From: Steroidobacteraceae bacterium
GTDB taxonomy: Bacteria > Pseudomonadota > Gammaproteobacteria > Steroidobacterales > Steroidobacteraceae
Assembly (NCBI GenBank): GCA_019634895.1
Contig: JAHCAM010000003.1
Location: 62,001 to 126,000, forward strand
Length of the DNA: 64,000 bases
Reading direction: 5' to 3'
Position 1 is the stretch's first letter. Every line of letters begins with the position of its first letter. This document shows, one piece after another, positions 9,418-18,759 of the stretch. Both the position numbers and the translations under genes were made by a program. Under the pieces are notes generated by a model, which was not told the DNA's origin, searched no databases, and saw only the letters and a program-made list of their open reading frames with translations.

Positions 9418-12400
9418 TCGAAGCGCTGATCCGTGCCTCGCTCGCCAACCGCGCGCTGGTGCTGATGCTCGCGGGCCTGCTGACGGCGGCCGGCTTCTGG
9501 GCGCTGGCGCGCATGCCGGTGGACGCGATCCCGGATCTTTCGGACGTGCAGGTCATCGTGCGCACGCCCTGGCCCGGGCAGTCGCCGCGCATCATCGAGG
9601 ACCAGGTGACCTACCCGCTGGCGACCGCCTTCCTCTCGGTGCCGGGCGCCACGACCGTGCGCGGCTACTCGTTCTTCGGCGATTCCTTCGTCTACGTGCT
9701 GTTCGAGGACGGCACCGACCTGTACTGGGCACGCTCGCGCGTCCTCGAGTACCTGTCGCAGGTGGCGCCGCGGCTGCCGGCGGGCGTGCGCCCGGCGCTC
9801 GGGCCCGATGCGACCGGCGTCGGCTGGATCTACCAGTACGCGCTGGCGGACCGCAGCGGCCGCCATGACCTGTCGCAGCTGCGCTCGATCCAGGACTGGT
9901 TCCTGAAGCCTGAGCTGCAGTCGGTGCACGGCGTCGCCGAGGTCGCGAGCGTGGGCGGCATGGTCCGCCAGTACCAGGTGGTCGCCGACCCGGCGCGGCT
10001 GCGCGCCTACGGCATCACGCTCGCGGAACTGCGCGAGGCCATCGAGCGCGGCAACCTGGAATCCGGCGGTTCGGTGGTGGAACTGGCCGAGACCGAATTC
10101 ATGGTGCGCGCGAGCGGCTACATCGGGAGTGTCGCGGATCTCAGGGCGATCCCGCTGCGCGCGTCGGGAACCGTGCCGGTCATGATCGGTGACGTCGCAC
10201 AGGTGCGCCTCGGGCCCGAGATGCGCCGCGGCATCGCCGAGCTGGACGGGGAGGGCGAGGTCGCGGGCGGCATCGTCGTCATGCGCAGCGGCGAGAACGC
10301 CAGCGCGACGATCGAGGCCGTGCGCGCGCGGCTCGACGAGCTGCGCGCGAGCCTGCCGGAGGGCGTCGAAGTCATCGAGACCTACGACCGCTCGGACCTC
10401 ATCGGGCGCGCGGTGGACAACCTGCGGCAGAAGCTCGCGGAGGAACTGATCGTCGTGATCCTGGTCTGCGCGGTGTTCCTGTTCCACTTCCGCTCGAGCC
10501 TGATCGTGGTGATTTCGCTGCCGCTCGGGATCCTGTCCGCGTTCGTGATCATGCAGTGGCAGGGCATCAACGCGAACATCATGTCGCTCGGCGGCATCGC
10601 CATCGCGATCGGCGCCATGGTGGACGCCGGCATCGTCATGATCGAGAACGTGCACCGGAAGCTGGAGACCGCGGGCGAGGCCGTGGCCGACCGGATCGCG
10701 CTGGTGCGCGAGGCCTGCGGCGAAGTCGGGCCGGCGCTCTTCTTCTCGCTGATGATCGTGGCGCTGTCGTTCCTGCCGGTTTTCGCGCTCGGCGCCCAGG
10801 AGGGCCGGCTGTTCGCGCCGCTGGCCTGGACCAAGACCTGGGCGATGGTGTCGGCGGCGCTGCTGTCGGTCACGCTGGTGCCGGTGCTGATCACGCTGCT
10901 GGTGCGCGGCCGCATCCGGCCGGAGGCCGCGAACCCGGTCAATCGCGCGGCGATGGCCGCCTACCGGCCGGCGCTCGGGCTCGCGCTCGCGCATCCACGA
11001 TGGGTGGTCGGCGTGACCGCGGTGCTGCTGCTCGCGACCCTCTGGCCCGCCAGCCGGCTGGGGCGAGAGTTCATGCCCGACATGTTCGAGGGCGACCTGA
11101 TGTACATGCCGACTGCGATGCCGGGCATCTCGGCCGACGCGGCGCGCGCGCTCCTGCAGCGGACCGACCGGCTGATCATGACCGTGCCCGAAGTCGAACG
11201 CGTGTTCGGCAAGGCGGGCCGGGCCGAGACGGCCACCGACCCGGCGCCGTTCGAGATGTTCGAGACCACCATCAAGCTCAAGCCGCGCGAGGAATGGCGG
11301 CCGGGCATGACGGTCGAGAAACTGCGCGCGGAGCTCGATGCCGCCGTGCAGCTCCCGGGCATCGCCAACGTCTGGGTGCCGCCGATCAAGACCCGCATCG
11401 ACATGCTGGCGACCGGCATCAAGACGCCGGTCGGCATCAAGGTGAGCGGGCCGGACCTGGCCGAGATCGAGCGCATCGGCGGGCAGATCGAGGCGGCGCT
11501 GCGCGAACTGCCGGGCACCGCTTCCGTGTACGCCGAACGCGCGGCGACCGGGCGCTATCTCGACGTGGGCATCCGCCGCGCGGACGCGGCGCGCTACGGG
11601 CTCAACATTGCGGACGTGCAGGAGATCGTGGCGCTCGCCGTGGGCGGCATGAACGTCGGCTGGACGGTCGAGGGCCTGGAGCGCTATCCGATCAACCTGC
11701 GCTATCCGCAGGACTGGCGCGACTCTCCGGAACGGCTGCGCAACCTGCCGATCGTCGCGTCGGGCGGGGCGCAGATCACGCTGGCGGACGTCGCGGACGT
11801 GACGATCACCGACGGCCCGGCGATGATCCGCAGCGAGAATGCGCGGCCCTCGGGCTGGGTGTACGTGGACATCGCCGGCCGCGATCTCGGCAGCTATGTC
11901 GCCGAGGCGCGCGAGCGCGTCGCGGACGCGGTGACGCTGCCGCCCGGCTACCGGCTGCACTGGTCGGGTCAGTTCGAGTACTGGGAGCGCGCGCTCGAGA
12001 AGCTGAAGATCATCGTGCCGGCGACGTTCGCGGTGATCGTGCTGCTGCTGTACCTGAACTTCCGCCGCTTCGGCGACGTGGCGCTGATCCTCGGCAGCCT
12101 GCCGTTCGCGCTGGTGGGCGGCGTCTGGCTGCTGTACGCGCTCGGCTATCACGTCAGCATCGCGGTCGTGGTCGGCTTCATCGCGCTGGCGGGCGTCGCG
12201 GCCGAGACCGGCGTGATCATGCTGCTGTACCTGAACCAGGCCTGGGCGCGGCGCGTGGCCGCGGTGCGGGCCGAGGGCAGGGCGCTGGCCGAGGCCGACG
12301 TGCGCCAGGCGATCACGGAGGGCGCGCTGCTGCGCCTGCGGCCGAAGCTGATGACCGTGCTGACGATCGTGGCGGGCCTGTTGCCGATCATGTGGGGCTC

Positions 12401-12530
12401 GGGCGCGGGCTCGGAGGTCATGCGCCGGATCGCGGCGCCGATGGTCGGCGGCATGGCGAGCGCCATGGTGCTGACGCTGGTCGTCATCCCCTCGGTGTTC
12501 CTGCTCTGGAAGCGGCGCCACATCGCGTAG
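9414..12530 (+). CDS. Heavy-metal efflux RND pump (CusA/CzcA family)
   Basis: This inner-membrane proton/metal antiporter (1038 residues; CusA has 1047) has the HAE/HME-RND architecture: TM1, a large periplasmic porter loop, six TM helices, a second porter loop and the last helices. The TM4 segment [17 protein letters not shown] holds the conserved charged residue of the proton relay. The second loop begins with [20 protein letters not shown], a Met-rich version of the HME signature, which fits monovalent soft metals. It is the last gene of the operon and overlaps the adaptor by 4 bases. Metal specificity is inferred. Confidence 0.93.
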   Translation: MIEALIRASLANRALVLMLAGLLTAAGFWALARMPVDAIPDLSDVQVIVRTPWPGQSPRIIEDQVTYPLATAFLSVPGATTVRGYSFFGDSFVYVLFEDGTDLYWARSRVLEYLSQVAPRLPAGVRPALGPDATGVGWIYQYALADRSGRHDLSQLRSIQDWFLKPELQSVHGVAEVASVGGMVRQYQVVADPARLRAYGITLAELREAIERGNLESGGSVVELAETEFMVRASGYIGSVADLRAIPLRASGTVPVMIGDVAQVRLGPEMRRGIAELDGEGEVAGGIVVMRSGENASATIEAVRARLDELRASLPEGVEVIETYDRSDLIGRAVDNLRQKLAEELIVVILVCAVFLFHFRSSLIVVISLPLGILSAFVIMQWQGINANIMSLGGIAIAIGAMVDAGIVMIENVHRKLETAGEAVADRIALVREACGEVGPALFFSLMIVALSFLPVFALGAQEGRLFAPLAWTKTWAMVSAALLSVTLVPVLITLLVRGRIRPEAANPVNRAAMAAYRPALGLALAHPRWVVGVTAVLLLATLWPASRLGREFMPDMFEGDLMYMPTAMPGISADAARALLQRTDRLIMTVPEVERVFGKAGRAETATDPAPFEMFETTIKLKPREEWRPGMTVEKLRAELDAAVQLPGIANVWVPPIKTRIDMLATGIKTPVGIKVSGPDLAEIERIGGQIEAALRELPGTASVYAERAATGRYLDVGIRRADAARYGLNIADVQEIVALAVGGMNVGWTVEGLERYPINLRYPQDWRDSPERLRNLPIVASGGAQITLADVADVTITDGPAMIRSENARPSGWVYVDIAGRDLGSYVAEARERVADAVTLPPGYRLHWSGQFEYWERALEKLKIIVPATFAVIVLLLYLNFRRFGDVALILGSLPFALVGGVWLLYALGYHVSIAVVVGFIALAGVAAETGVIMLLYLNQAWARRVAAVRAEGRALAEADVRQAITEGALLRLRPKLMTVLTIVAGLLPIMWGSGAGSEVMRRIAAPMVGGMASAMVLTLVVIPSVFLLWKRRHIA

Positions 12531-12540
12531 AATCGCGGGC

Positions 12541-13617
12541 ATGAAGACACCGGCGCGCGACGGCTTTCGCATGCCCGCGGAGTGGGAGCGGCATGCCGGC
12601 ACCTGGATGCTGTGGCCGGAGCGGCACGACAACTGGCGCGAGGGCGCGGCGCCCGCGCAGCGCGCGTTCACCGAGGTCGCCTCCGCCATCGCGCAGAGCG
12701 AGCCGGTCACGATGGCAGTGTCGGCGCAGCAGTTCGAGGCGGCGCGCCGTGCGCTGGCATCCGCGGTGCGCGTGGTGGAGATGTCGTCGAACGACGCCTG
12801 GATGCGCGATGTCGGCCCGACCTTCGTGGTCAACGCGCGCGGTGAGCGGCGCGGGGTGGACTGGATCTTCAACTCCTGGGGCGGGCTGACCGGCGGCATC
12901 TACTCACCCTGGGACCTCGACGACCAGGTCGCGGCCAAGGTGCTCGAGATCGAGCGCTGCGCACGCTACCGCGCGCCCTTCGTGCTGGAGGGCGGCGCGA
13001 TCCACGTGGACGGCAAGGGCACGCTGCTGACGACCGAGGAATGCCTGCTGAATCCCAACCGCAATCCCGACCTGCGGCGCGGGCAGATCGAGTCGCTGCT
13101 CGAGGACCATCTTGGCGTGCGCAAGATCATCTGGCTGGGACGCGGCGTATACAACGACGAGACCGACGGGCACGTGGACAACCTGTGCTGCTTCGTGCGC
13201 CCGGGCGAGGTGGCGCTGACCTGGTGCGACGATCGCAGCGATCCGCAGTACGAGATCTCGCACGAGGCCTACGAAGTGCTGCGCAGTGCTCGAGATGTGC
13301 GCGGTAAGTTATTGAAAGTACATAAGTTACAGCAGCCCGGACCGCTGTACATGACGGAATCGGAAGCGGCGGGCATCGAAGCGGCGCCAGGCTGCAAGCC
13401 GCGCCGCGCGGGCGAGCGCCTGGCGGCGTCGTACGTCAATTTCTACATCGCCAATCTCGCGATCGTGATGCCGCTGCTCGATGCGCGTACCGATGGCCGC
13501 GCCAAGGCGGCGCTCTCGCGCCTGTTCCCGGGCCGCAAGGTCATCGGCGTGCCCTCGCGCGAGATCCTGCTCGGCGGCGGCAACATCCACTGCATCACCC
13601 AGCAAGTCCCGAAATAA
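12541..13617 (+). CDS. aguA: Agmatine deiminase
   Basis: This 358-residue member of the peptidylarginine-deiminase fold converts agmatine to N-carbamoylputrescine. Signatures are the N-terminal [27 protein letters not shown] with active-site acid residues, the DGHVD catalytic His region, and the nucleophile C351 in [11 protein letters not shown]. It starts 10 bases after the RND pump stop but is functionally unrelated. No agmatinase-type second enzyme (aguB) is in the window. Two oddities: codons around 13303-13330 are suddenly A/T rich within an imperfect inverted repeat, and the final Lys codon and stop lie inside a palindromic repeat. Confidence 0.95.
   Translation: MKTPARDGFRMPAEWERHAGTWMLWPERHDNWREGAAPAQRAFTEVASAIAQSEPVTMAVSAQQFEAARRALASAVRVVEMSSNDAWMRDVGPTFVVNARGERRGVDWIFNSWGGLTGGIYSPWDLDDQVAAKVLEIERCARYRAPFVLEGGAIHVDGKGTLLTTEECLLNPNRNPDLRRGQIESLLEDHLGVRKIIWLGRGVYNDETDGHVDNLCCFVRPGEVALTWCDDRSDPQYEISHEAYEVLRSARDVRGKLLKVHKLQQPGPLYMTESEAAGIEAAPGCKPRRAGERLAASYVNFYIANLAIVMPLLDARTDGRAKAALSRLFPGRKVIGVPSREILLGGGNIHCITQQVPK
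13304..13330 (+). repeat. A/T-rich imperfect inverted repeat inside aguA
   Basis: GTAAGTTAT (13304-13312) and ATAAGTTAC (13322-13330) are inverted copies with one mismatch, separated by 9 bases. The 27-base stretch is mostly A/T and uses codons such as TTA, TTG, AAA and GTA that are scarce in the rest of the gene. Confidence 0.6.
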
Positions 13618-13668
13618 AGGGGACGCGTCCAATTAAGGTACCTTAATTGGACGCGTCCCCTTTATTTC
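13611..13668. repeat. 58-base perfect palindrome, REP-like element copy 1
   Basis: The sequence from 13611 to 13668 is fully self-complementary around the KpnI-like GGTACC at 13637-13642. Each arm starts GAAATAAAGGGGACGCGTCC. The same arms bound a second element at 56602-56690. The layout (short, extragenic, arms with GGGGACGCGTCC) resembles repetitive extragenic palindromes mobilised by REP-associated tyrosine transposases; no such transposase is in the window. It sits between convergent genes and contains the stop codon of aguA, while the opposing DUF606 gene stops at its other edge. It could also act as a bidirectional terminator. Confidence 0.85.
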
Positions 13669-14108
13669 TACCTCGAGAGCAGGAAGACGCCGGCGACGAC
13701 GAGGAGTGCGCCGCCGATCCGCCAGGCGTCGATCGGACGTACGGGGAAGCTGAGCACGCCGTAGTGGTCGATCACGAGCGCGGCGATCATCTGGCCCGCG
13801 ACCAATAGCGCGAGGAAGGCCGCGCCGCCGACCAGCGGCCCGAGCACGGTCGAGGAGGCGACGTACAGCGCGCCGAGGAGTCCCGCGCCCCAGGCCCACC
13901 ACGGCGCCGCTGGCGCCTGCGCGAGTGCCGGCAGCCCGCCGCGCACTGCGAACAGCAGCACGAGCAGGGCGACGGTCCCGATCGCGAAGTTGATGAACGA
14001 GGCCGCGAGCGGCGAGCCCGTGTGCCGGCTCATCGTCGCATTCAGCCCGATCTGCACGGCAAGCGACGCGCCCACCAGCGCGGTCGCGATCATCGCGGCG
14101 TACGGCAT
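13668..14108 (-). CDS. DUF606 (YdcZ-like) integral membrane protein
   Basis: The 146-residue product is almost entirely hydrophobic, with about five predicted membrane segments, and resembles half-size DMT-type proteins of the DUF606 group (AVQIGLNATMSRHTGSPLAA, ASFINFAIGTVALL, GGALLVVAGVFLLSR at the end). The family is proposed to transport small metabolites, but no substrate can be given. The ATG at 14108 follows GGGAGGATTGACC and lies 2 bases after the stop of the TonB receptor gene, so the two are co-transcribed. Its stop codon touches the edge of the 58-base palindrome. Confidence 0.85.
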   Translation of the reverse strand: MPYAAMIATALVGASLAVQIGLNATMSRHTGSPLAASFINFAIGTVALLVLLFAVRGGLPALAQAPAAPWWAWGAGLLGALYVASSTVLGPLVGGAAFLALLVAGQMIAALVIDHYGVLSFPVRPIDAWRIGGALLVVAGVFLLSR

Positions 14109-14110
14109 GG

Positions 14111-16180
14111 TCAATCCTCCCGCCAGCCCAGTTCGACAAAGATGGCACGACCGCGCCCCGGAAAGTAGCGGTGGCCGCCGAAGGCGAAATCCGCCCGGTC
14201 CGCGTAGGCCGTATCGGCCAGGTTGGCGGCGCGCAGCGCCAGCGACCATGCCGGGTGCGGCCGCCAGGCCGCACGCAGGTTCAACAGCTGGTGCCCACCG
14301 TAACGCGCGGTGTTCGCCGCATTGGTCCAGTAGGCGCCGACCCGCAGCCACTCCAGCTCGGCGCTCCAGGTTGCCGCCGCGCGCCGCAGCCGCAGCGCAT
14401 GCAGCTGCCGCGGCGCCGTGTCCACGTCGTTGCCGGCCGTGATCTGCTCGCCCTGCTCGACGGCGGCGCTGAATCGGTACTCGTGGCGGGCGAGCGTGCC
14501 GGCCGCGGCCAGCGACCAGCCCGGCGCGAAACGCCAGTCGCCCTCGTACTCGACGCCGCGATGGCGGGTGCGGCCGCCGCTGACGTTGAAGCCCGCCGCA
14601 TCGCGCAGGATCACGTCGCGCTTGTCCATGTGGAAGGCCGCGAGGTTCGCGCTGAACGCGGCGCTGCGCCAGCGCAGGCCGAGCTCCGCGGCGTCGACCC
14701 GCTCGGAATCGAGGTTCGCGACCGACTGCTGGCGCTGCAAGCGATACAGCTCCGTGACTTCCGGCGCGCGGAATCCCCGCGCCAGCGAGCCGTAAGCCGT
14801 CAGCGGGTCCGTCGCACGGAACACCAGCGCGGCGCGCGGCGCGAAGTTGCTGAAGTCGTCGCTGCGGTCCGCCGGGCGCGAGTACAGGCATCCGCCCGGG
14901 CAGGGCACGCCGTTCTCGTCCGTGTTGCCGTCGAGCATGCGGTTGTCGTAGTCATAGCGTGTCCATTCGAACCGCGCGCCGAGCTCCGCCGACCAGCGCG
15001 CCGAGACCGGGCGCCGCCACTGCGCGTAGCCGGCGGCCAGCGCCGAGTCCACCGCGTAGTCGTAATGCGCGCCCGCCGGGCGGATGGCGTTGGCGGCGGG
15101 CGTGCCCCCGGTCGTCGGGTTCTCCTGGAACTGGAACAGGGTGCTGGCGGCGAGTTCCGCATCCAGTCCCAGCATCAGCTCGCCGCCCGCGGCCGGGCGC
15201 GTCCACGCCAGCATCACGCCGGCGCTGTCCTGGCCGTTGTCCTCCAGCGGCTGGCCGAGCAGGAAATGCTGCAGGAAATCCATGCGCGAGCTGCGCAGGA
15301 TCGCGCGCCACTCGAAGCCGCCCGCTCCGCGGTAGTGCGCGGCGAAGCGCGCGCTGTGCGCGTCGCGGTACGCCTCCGGGTTGGGGTTCGAGCGGGCGAG
15401 GGCGCGATCGCGGTAGGCGTTGTCGCCGGTGATGAATCCGGCCGTCTCCTGGGCAAGGTTGGACGCGGACAACCTCAACACCAGCTCGCCGGCGGCCGCC
15501 GGCGATACCCATACGGCGGAGAGTTTCTGCTCCGAGAATCCGGAAGCCTCGCGCCAGCCGCCGTCGTCGGTCGCGTGCAGCGCGATGCCGAACGCACGCG
15601 CGCCGGTGCCGCCCGAGGCGGCCAGCCGGACACGACGGTAGTCATCGCTGCCGGCCTCGATCGCCACGCCGAGGCGCGGCAGCTCGTCCGGCCGCGGCGG
15701 GATCACGTTGACGATGCCGTGCACCGCGCTCGAGCCGTACAGCGCGCTTGCTGGACCGCGCAGCAGCTCGACCGCGGCCGCCTGCTCGACGTTGACCTCG
15801 AACAGCGCGTTGACGTTGCAGCTGCCCACCGGCCGGATCGGGATGCCGTCCTCGAGCACCAGCACGGCGCCGCAGGCGCCGGCCCCGGTCAGCACCGGCG
15901 AGCGCAGCGCCGTCAGCGATTCCTGGCCGCTGCCGCGCTGGATCATCGCGCCGGCGGCCCGGTTGAGCAGTTCGGAGGAGTGGGTGGGCGCGTTCAGCTC
16001 GAGTTCGTCGCCCGCGATGCGCGTGGCGCTGCCCGGGAACCCGACCAGCGCGACCGGGCTGCGTTGCGCAGTGACGATGACCTCATCGAGCGTCCCGGCC
16101 GCCGCCGGCTCGGCGCACTGCGCGCAGGCGATGCCGATCGCCCACACCCATGGTTCCGTTCTTGACCTGCGCACGGCCAT
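14111..16180 (-). CDS. TonB-dependent outer-membrane receptor
   Basis: This outer-membrane gated channel imports a scarce ligand using energy from TonB. The chosen ATG at 16180 gives 689 residues with a signal peptide (AVRRSRTEPWVWAIGIA). An ATG 39 bases further upstream would add 13 residues. The TonB box DEVIVTAQR follows, then the plug domain (VELLRGPASALYGSSAVHGI) and a 22-strand barrel ending in FVELGWRED. The plug region is cobalamin/metal-receptor-like but the ligand cannot be assigned. It pairs with the DUF606 gene downstream and is divergent from the patatin gene across 82 bases. Confidence 0.9.
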   Translation of the reverse strand: MAVRRSRTEPWVWAIGIACAQCAEPAAAGTLDEVIVTAQRSPVALVGFPGSATRIAGDELELNAPTHSSELLNRAAGAMIQRGSGQESLTALRSPVLTGAGACGAVLVLEDGIPIRPVGSCNVNALFEVNVEQAAAVELLRGPASALYGSSAVHGIVNVIPPRPDELPRLGVAIEAGSDDYRRVRLAASGGTGARAFGIALHATDDGGWREASGFSEQKLSAVWVSPAAAGELVLRLSASNLAQETAGFITGDNAYRDRALARSNPNPEAYRDAHSARFAAHYRGAGGFEWRAILRSSRMDFLQHFLLGQPLEDNGQDSAGVMLAWTRPAAGGELMLGLDAELAASTLFQFQENPTTGGTPAANAIRPAGAHYDYAVDSALAAGYAQWRRPVSARWSAELGARFEWTRYDYDNRMLDGNTDENGVPCPGGCLYSRPADRSDDFSNFAPRAALVFRATDPLTAYGSLARGFRAPEVTELYRLQRQQSVANLDSERVDAAELGLRWRSAAFSANLAAFHMDKRDVILRDAAGFNVSGGRTRHRGVEYEGDWRFAPGWSLAAAGTLARHEYRFSAAVEQGEQITAGNDVDTAPRQLHALRLRRAAATWSAELEWLRVGAYWTNAANTARYGGHQLLNLRAAWRPHPAWSLALRAANLADTAYADRADFAFGGHRYFPGRGRAIFVELGWRED

Positions 16181-16262
16181 GCCGTGATGCTGACGGAGCC
16201 GCCGGTCACTGCGCAACATCGCCGGATTGCGAATCTGCCCGTGCTACCATCCTGTCGCCCCG

Positions 16263-18497
16263 ATGGATGCGCGCATGGCCCGCCTTGTCACCTGCTTCTG
16301 CTGCCTGCTGATCGCCCAGGCGGCAGCCGCCGAATCCGCGGCGCCCGCCGAAACGGCCGACCGCCCCCGCATCGGCCTCGTGCTTTCGGGCGGCGGCGCG
16401 CGCGGGCTCGCGCACGCAGGCGTGCTGAAGGTGCTGGAGGAGCAGCGCGTGCCGATCGACGCCATCGCCGGCACCAGCATGGGCGCCGTGATCGGCGGGC
16501 TGTACGCCTCCGGGATGACGCCCGCGCAGATCGAGACGCTGGTCGGCACGCTCGACTGGTACGAGGCATTCCGCGACCGTTCACCGCGCCGCGACAAGAA
16601 CTTCCGCCGCAAGCAGGACGACCGCGAGTTCCTGGTGCGCTTTCCGCTGGGCGTGAAGAGCGGCGACCTGCGCGTGCCGCGCGGGCTGATCCAGGGCCAG
16701 AAGCTCACCCAGGTCCTGCGCCGCGAGACCATCGCGGTCGCGGGCATCTCCGACTTCGACCGGCTGCCGACGCCATTCCGCGCGGTCGCCACCGACCTCG
16801 AGACCGGCGAGCGCCGGGTGCTGGCCGGCGGCGACCTGACCGAGGCGCTGCGCGCCAGCATGTCCGCGCCCGGCGTGTTCGCGCCGATCGAGGTCGGCGG
16901 GCGGCTGCTGGTGGACGGCGGCCTGGTCGAGAACCTGCCGGTGGACGTCGCCAAGCAGATGGGCGTGGACCTGGTCATCGCCGTGGACGTCGGCTTCGTG
17001 CCGGTCGGCCGCAAGGAGCTCAACTCGGCGTTCGCCGTTTCCAACCAGATGCTCACCATCATGATGATGCGCGAGACCGAAAGGCAGCGCGCACTGCTCG
17101 CCGCCGGCGACCTGCTGATCGCGCCCGCGCTCGGCACCATGCTGTCCACCGACTTCACGGCGGTGGCGCGCACCATCCAGGCTGGAGAGGACGCCGCGCG
17201 CGCGCAGGCCCCGCGGCTCGCGGCGCTCAGCCTCGATGCCGCGCGCTGGAACCAGTACCTCGCCTCCCGCTCGGGCGCCGCCGACCGGCCCGGGCTGCAG
17301 TTCGTGCGGGTGGACGAGCGCTCGACACGCTACCGCGAGCGCATCGAGGCGGAACTTGCGCCGGTGGTCGGCAAGCCGCTGGATGCGCAGGCGATGGAGC
17401 GCCACCTGTCGCGCCTCTACGGCGACGACAACTTCGAGACCGTGGACTACCGCGTGGTGCGCGACGGCGAACGCAGCGGCATCGAGGTGAGCGCGCGGCG
17501 CAAGAGCTGGGGGCCGAACTACCTGCGCTTCGGCCTCGAGCTGCAGGACGATTTCGAGGGCAGCAACAGCTTCAATGCGGGACTGCGCACGCTGGTGACC
17601 GAAGCCAACCGCTATGGCGCCGACCTGCAGCTGGACCTGCAGGTCGGGGCGCATCCCCTGTTCCGGACCCAGTTCCACCAGCCGCTCGGCTACGCCTCGC
17701 GCTGGTTCGTGGCGCCCAGGCTGCTGATCGAGCGCCGGCTGTTCGACATCCGCGACGGCGACGACCGGCTCGCCACGTACAGGGTTCGCACCGCCGAGGC
17801 CGGGCTCGATCTTGGCCGCGAACTCGGCAGCTGGGGCGAATGGCGGGTAGGCGTGCTGCGCGGTGAGGGCAAGCGCAACCTGCTGGTCGGGGATCCCGGC
17901 GATCCGGACCTGCCGCCGCGCACCGGCTTCGATCGCGGCGAGCTGTTCTCGCGCTTCTCCGTGGACCGCCTCGACGACGTGCATTTCCCGCGCCACGGCG
18001 AGCTGTTCACGCTGCAGTGGGACGCCCCCCGCGAGAGCCTCGGCGCAGAGGCCGACTTGGACCGCATCTCCTTCGACTTGCAGGTCGCGCGTTCGCGCGG
18101 CCGCAACACGATCGTGATCTCCGCATCGGGCGGCGCGCGCGTTTCCGGAGACAGCAGCGGGGTCGAGGATTTCTACTCGCTCGGCGGGCTGTTCAACCTG
18201 TCCGGCCTGTCGCCGGACGCGGTCAGCGGGCCGCATTTCGGCATCGCGCGCGCGATCTACTACCGGCGCATCGGCAGCGGCCAGGAGGGCTTCCTCAACG
18301 TGCCGACCTACCTCGGCGCCTCGCTCGAGCGGGGAAACGTCTGGGAGCGGCGCAATGACATGGATTTCGGTTCCGCGCGCACCAACGGCGCGCTGTTCCT
18401 CGGCTTCGACACCTTCCTGGGACCCGTGTACCTCGCGGCCGGGCTGGACGAGGACGGCGGCCGCAGCTTCTACCTGTTGCTGGGCCGTATCCGTTAG
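16263..18497 (+). CDS. Patatin-like phospholipase autotransporter (type Vd secretion, PlpD-like)
   Basis: The product (744 residues) combines a signal peptide, a patatin lipase domain, a POTRA-like segment and a C-terminal outer-membrane barrel, the domain order of PlpD-type type Vd autotransporters. The oxyanion turn is GGGARGLAHAG, the nucleophile is S72 in GTSMGA, and the catalytic Asp is D218 in VDGGLVENLP, so the lipase dyad is intact. The region after about residue 320 is POTRA-like (RYRERIEAELAPVVGKPLDA) and the final strand ends FYLLLGRIR. ATG 16263 was chosen; ATG 16275 (MARLVTCF) is equally possible. Known members hydrolyse phospholipids at or outside the cell surface. Confidence 0.9.
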   Translation: MDARMARLVTCFCCLLIAQAAAAESAAPAETADRPRIGLVLSGGGARGLAHAGVLKVLEEQRVPIDAIAGTSMGAVIGGLYASGMTPAQIETLVGTLDWYEAFRDRSPRRDKNFRRKQDDREFLVRFPLGVKSGDLRVPRGLIQGQKLTQVLRRETIAVAGISDFDRLPTPFRAVATDLETGERRVLAGGDLTEALRASMSAPGVFAPIEVGGRLLVDGGLVENLPVDVAKQMGVDLVIAVDVGFVPVGRKELNSAFAVSNQMLTIMMMRETERQRALLAAGDLLIAPALGTMLSTDFTAVARTIQAGEDAARAQAPRLAALSLDAARWNQYLASRSGAADRPGLQFVRVDERSTRYRERIEAELAPVVGKPLDAQAMERHLSRLYGDDNFETVDYRVVRDGERSGIEVSARRKSWGPNYLRFGLELQDDFEGSNSFNAGLRTLVTEANRYGADLQLDLQVGAHPLFRTQFHQPLGYASRWFVAPRLLIERRLFDIRDGDDRLATYRVRTAEAGLDLGRELGSWGEWRVGVLRGEGKRNLLVGDPGDPDLPPRTGFDRGELFSRFSVDRLDDVHFPRHGELFTLQWDAPRESLGAEADLDRISFDLQVARSRGRNTIVISASGGARVSGDSSGVEDFYSLGGLFNLSGLSPDAVSGPHFGIARAIYYRRIGSGQEGFLNVPTYLGASLERGNVWERRNDMDFGSARTNGALFLGFDTFLGPVYLAAGLDEDGGRSFYLLLGRIR

Positions 18498-18740
18498 CTA
18501 CGGGCCGATCTTCTCGTAGCGCGGCGAGGGCAGGTCGCCCTGGCGCGAATAGAGGTGGCGGCCCGCCATGTCGGCGAGCGCCTCGTCGCGCTCGCGCTCG
18601 GTCGCGAACCAGTGCTCCTTGTGCCAGTCGGCGTCGACCAGGCGCGAGAAGGGATCGCGCGGATCGAGGGTGACGCGGATGCCGTAGGGCGTGGCCGGCG
18701 GCGGCGGCGCGCGCAGGTTGTGTTCGTGGCAGATCGCCAT
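18498..18740 (-). CDS. Small conserved protein of unknown function
   Basis: This 80-residue protein begins MAICHEHNLRAPPPPATP and contains PYGIRVTLDPRDPFSRL, DADWHKEHWFATERERD and RHLYSRQGDLPSPRYEKI. I recall similar short proteins in other gammaproteobacteria but know no function. There is no signal peptide or membrane segment. Its stop lies directly against the stop of the convergent patatin gene, with no base between. Confidence 0.7.
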   Translation of the reverse strand: MAICHEHNLRAPPPPATPYGIRVTLDPRDPFSRLVDADWHKEHWFATERERDEALADMAGRHLYSRQGDLPSPRYEKIGP

Positions 18741-18759
18741 GTAGCGACGATACCAGCTT

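Noticed and set aside
8760..12899. 1379-residue antisense reading frame opposite the efflux pump genes
   Set aside because: Low-complexity Arg/His/Asp/Gln-rich product, no family signature, and it lies opposite genes with clear motifs; G+C-rich codon structure makes such shadow frames.
13611..13668. Insertion sequence or att site
   Set aside because: No transposase, no target duplication, and the element is wholly palindromic; a REP-like element fits better.
16181..16262. FNR or Fur box between the TonB receptor and patatin genes
   Set aside because: No sequence close to TTGAT-N4-ATCAA or to GATAATGATAATCATTATC was found; the G+C-rich spacer gives no clear operator.
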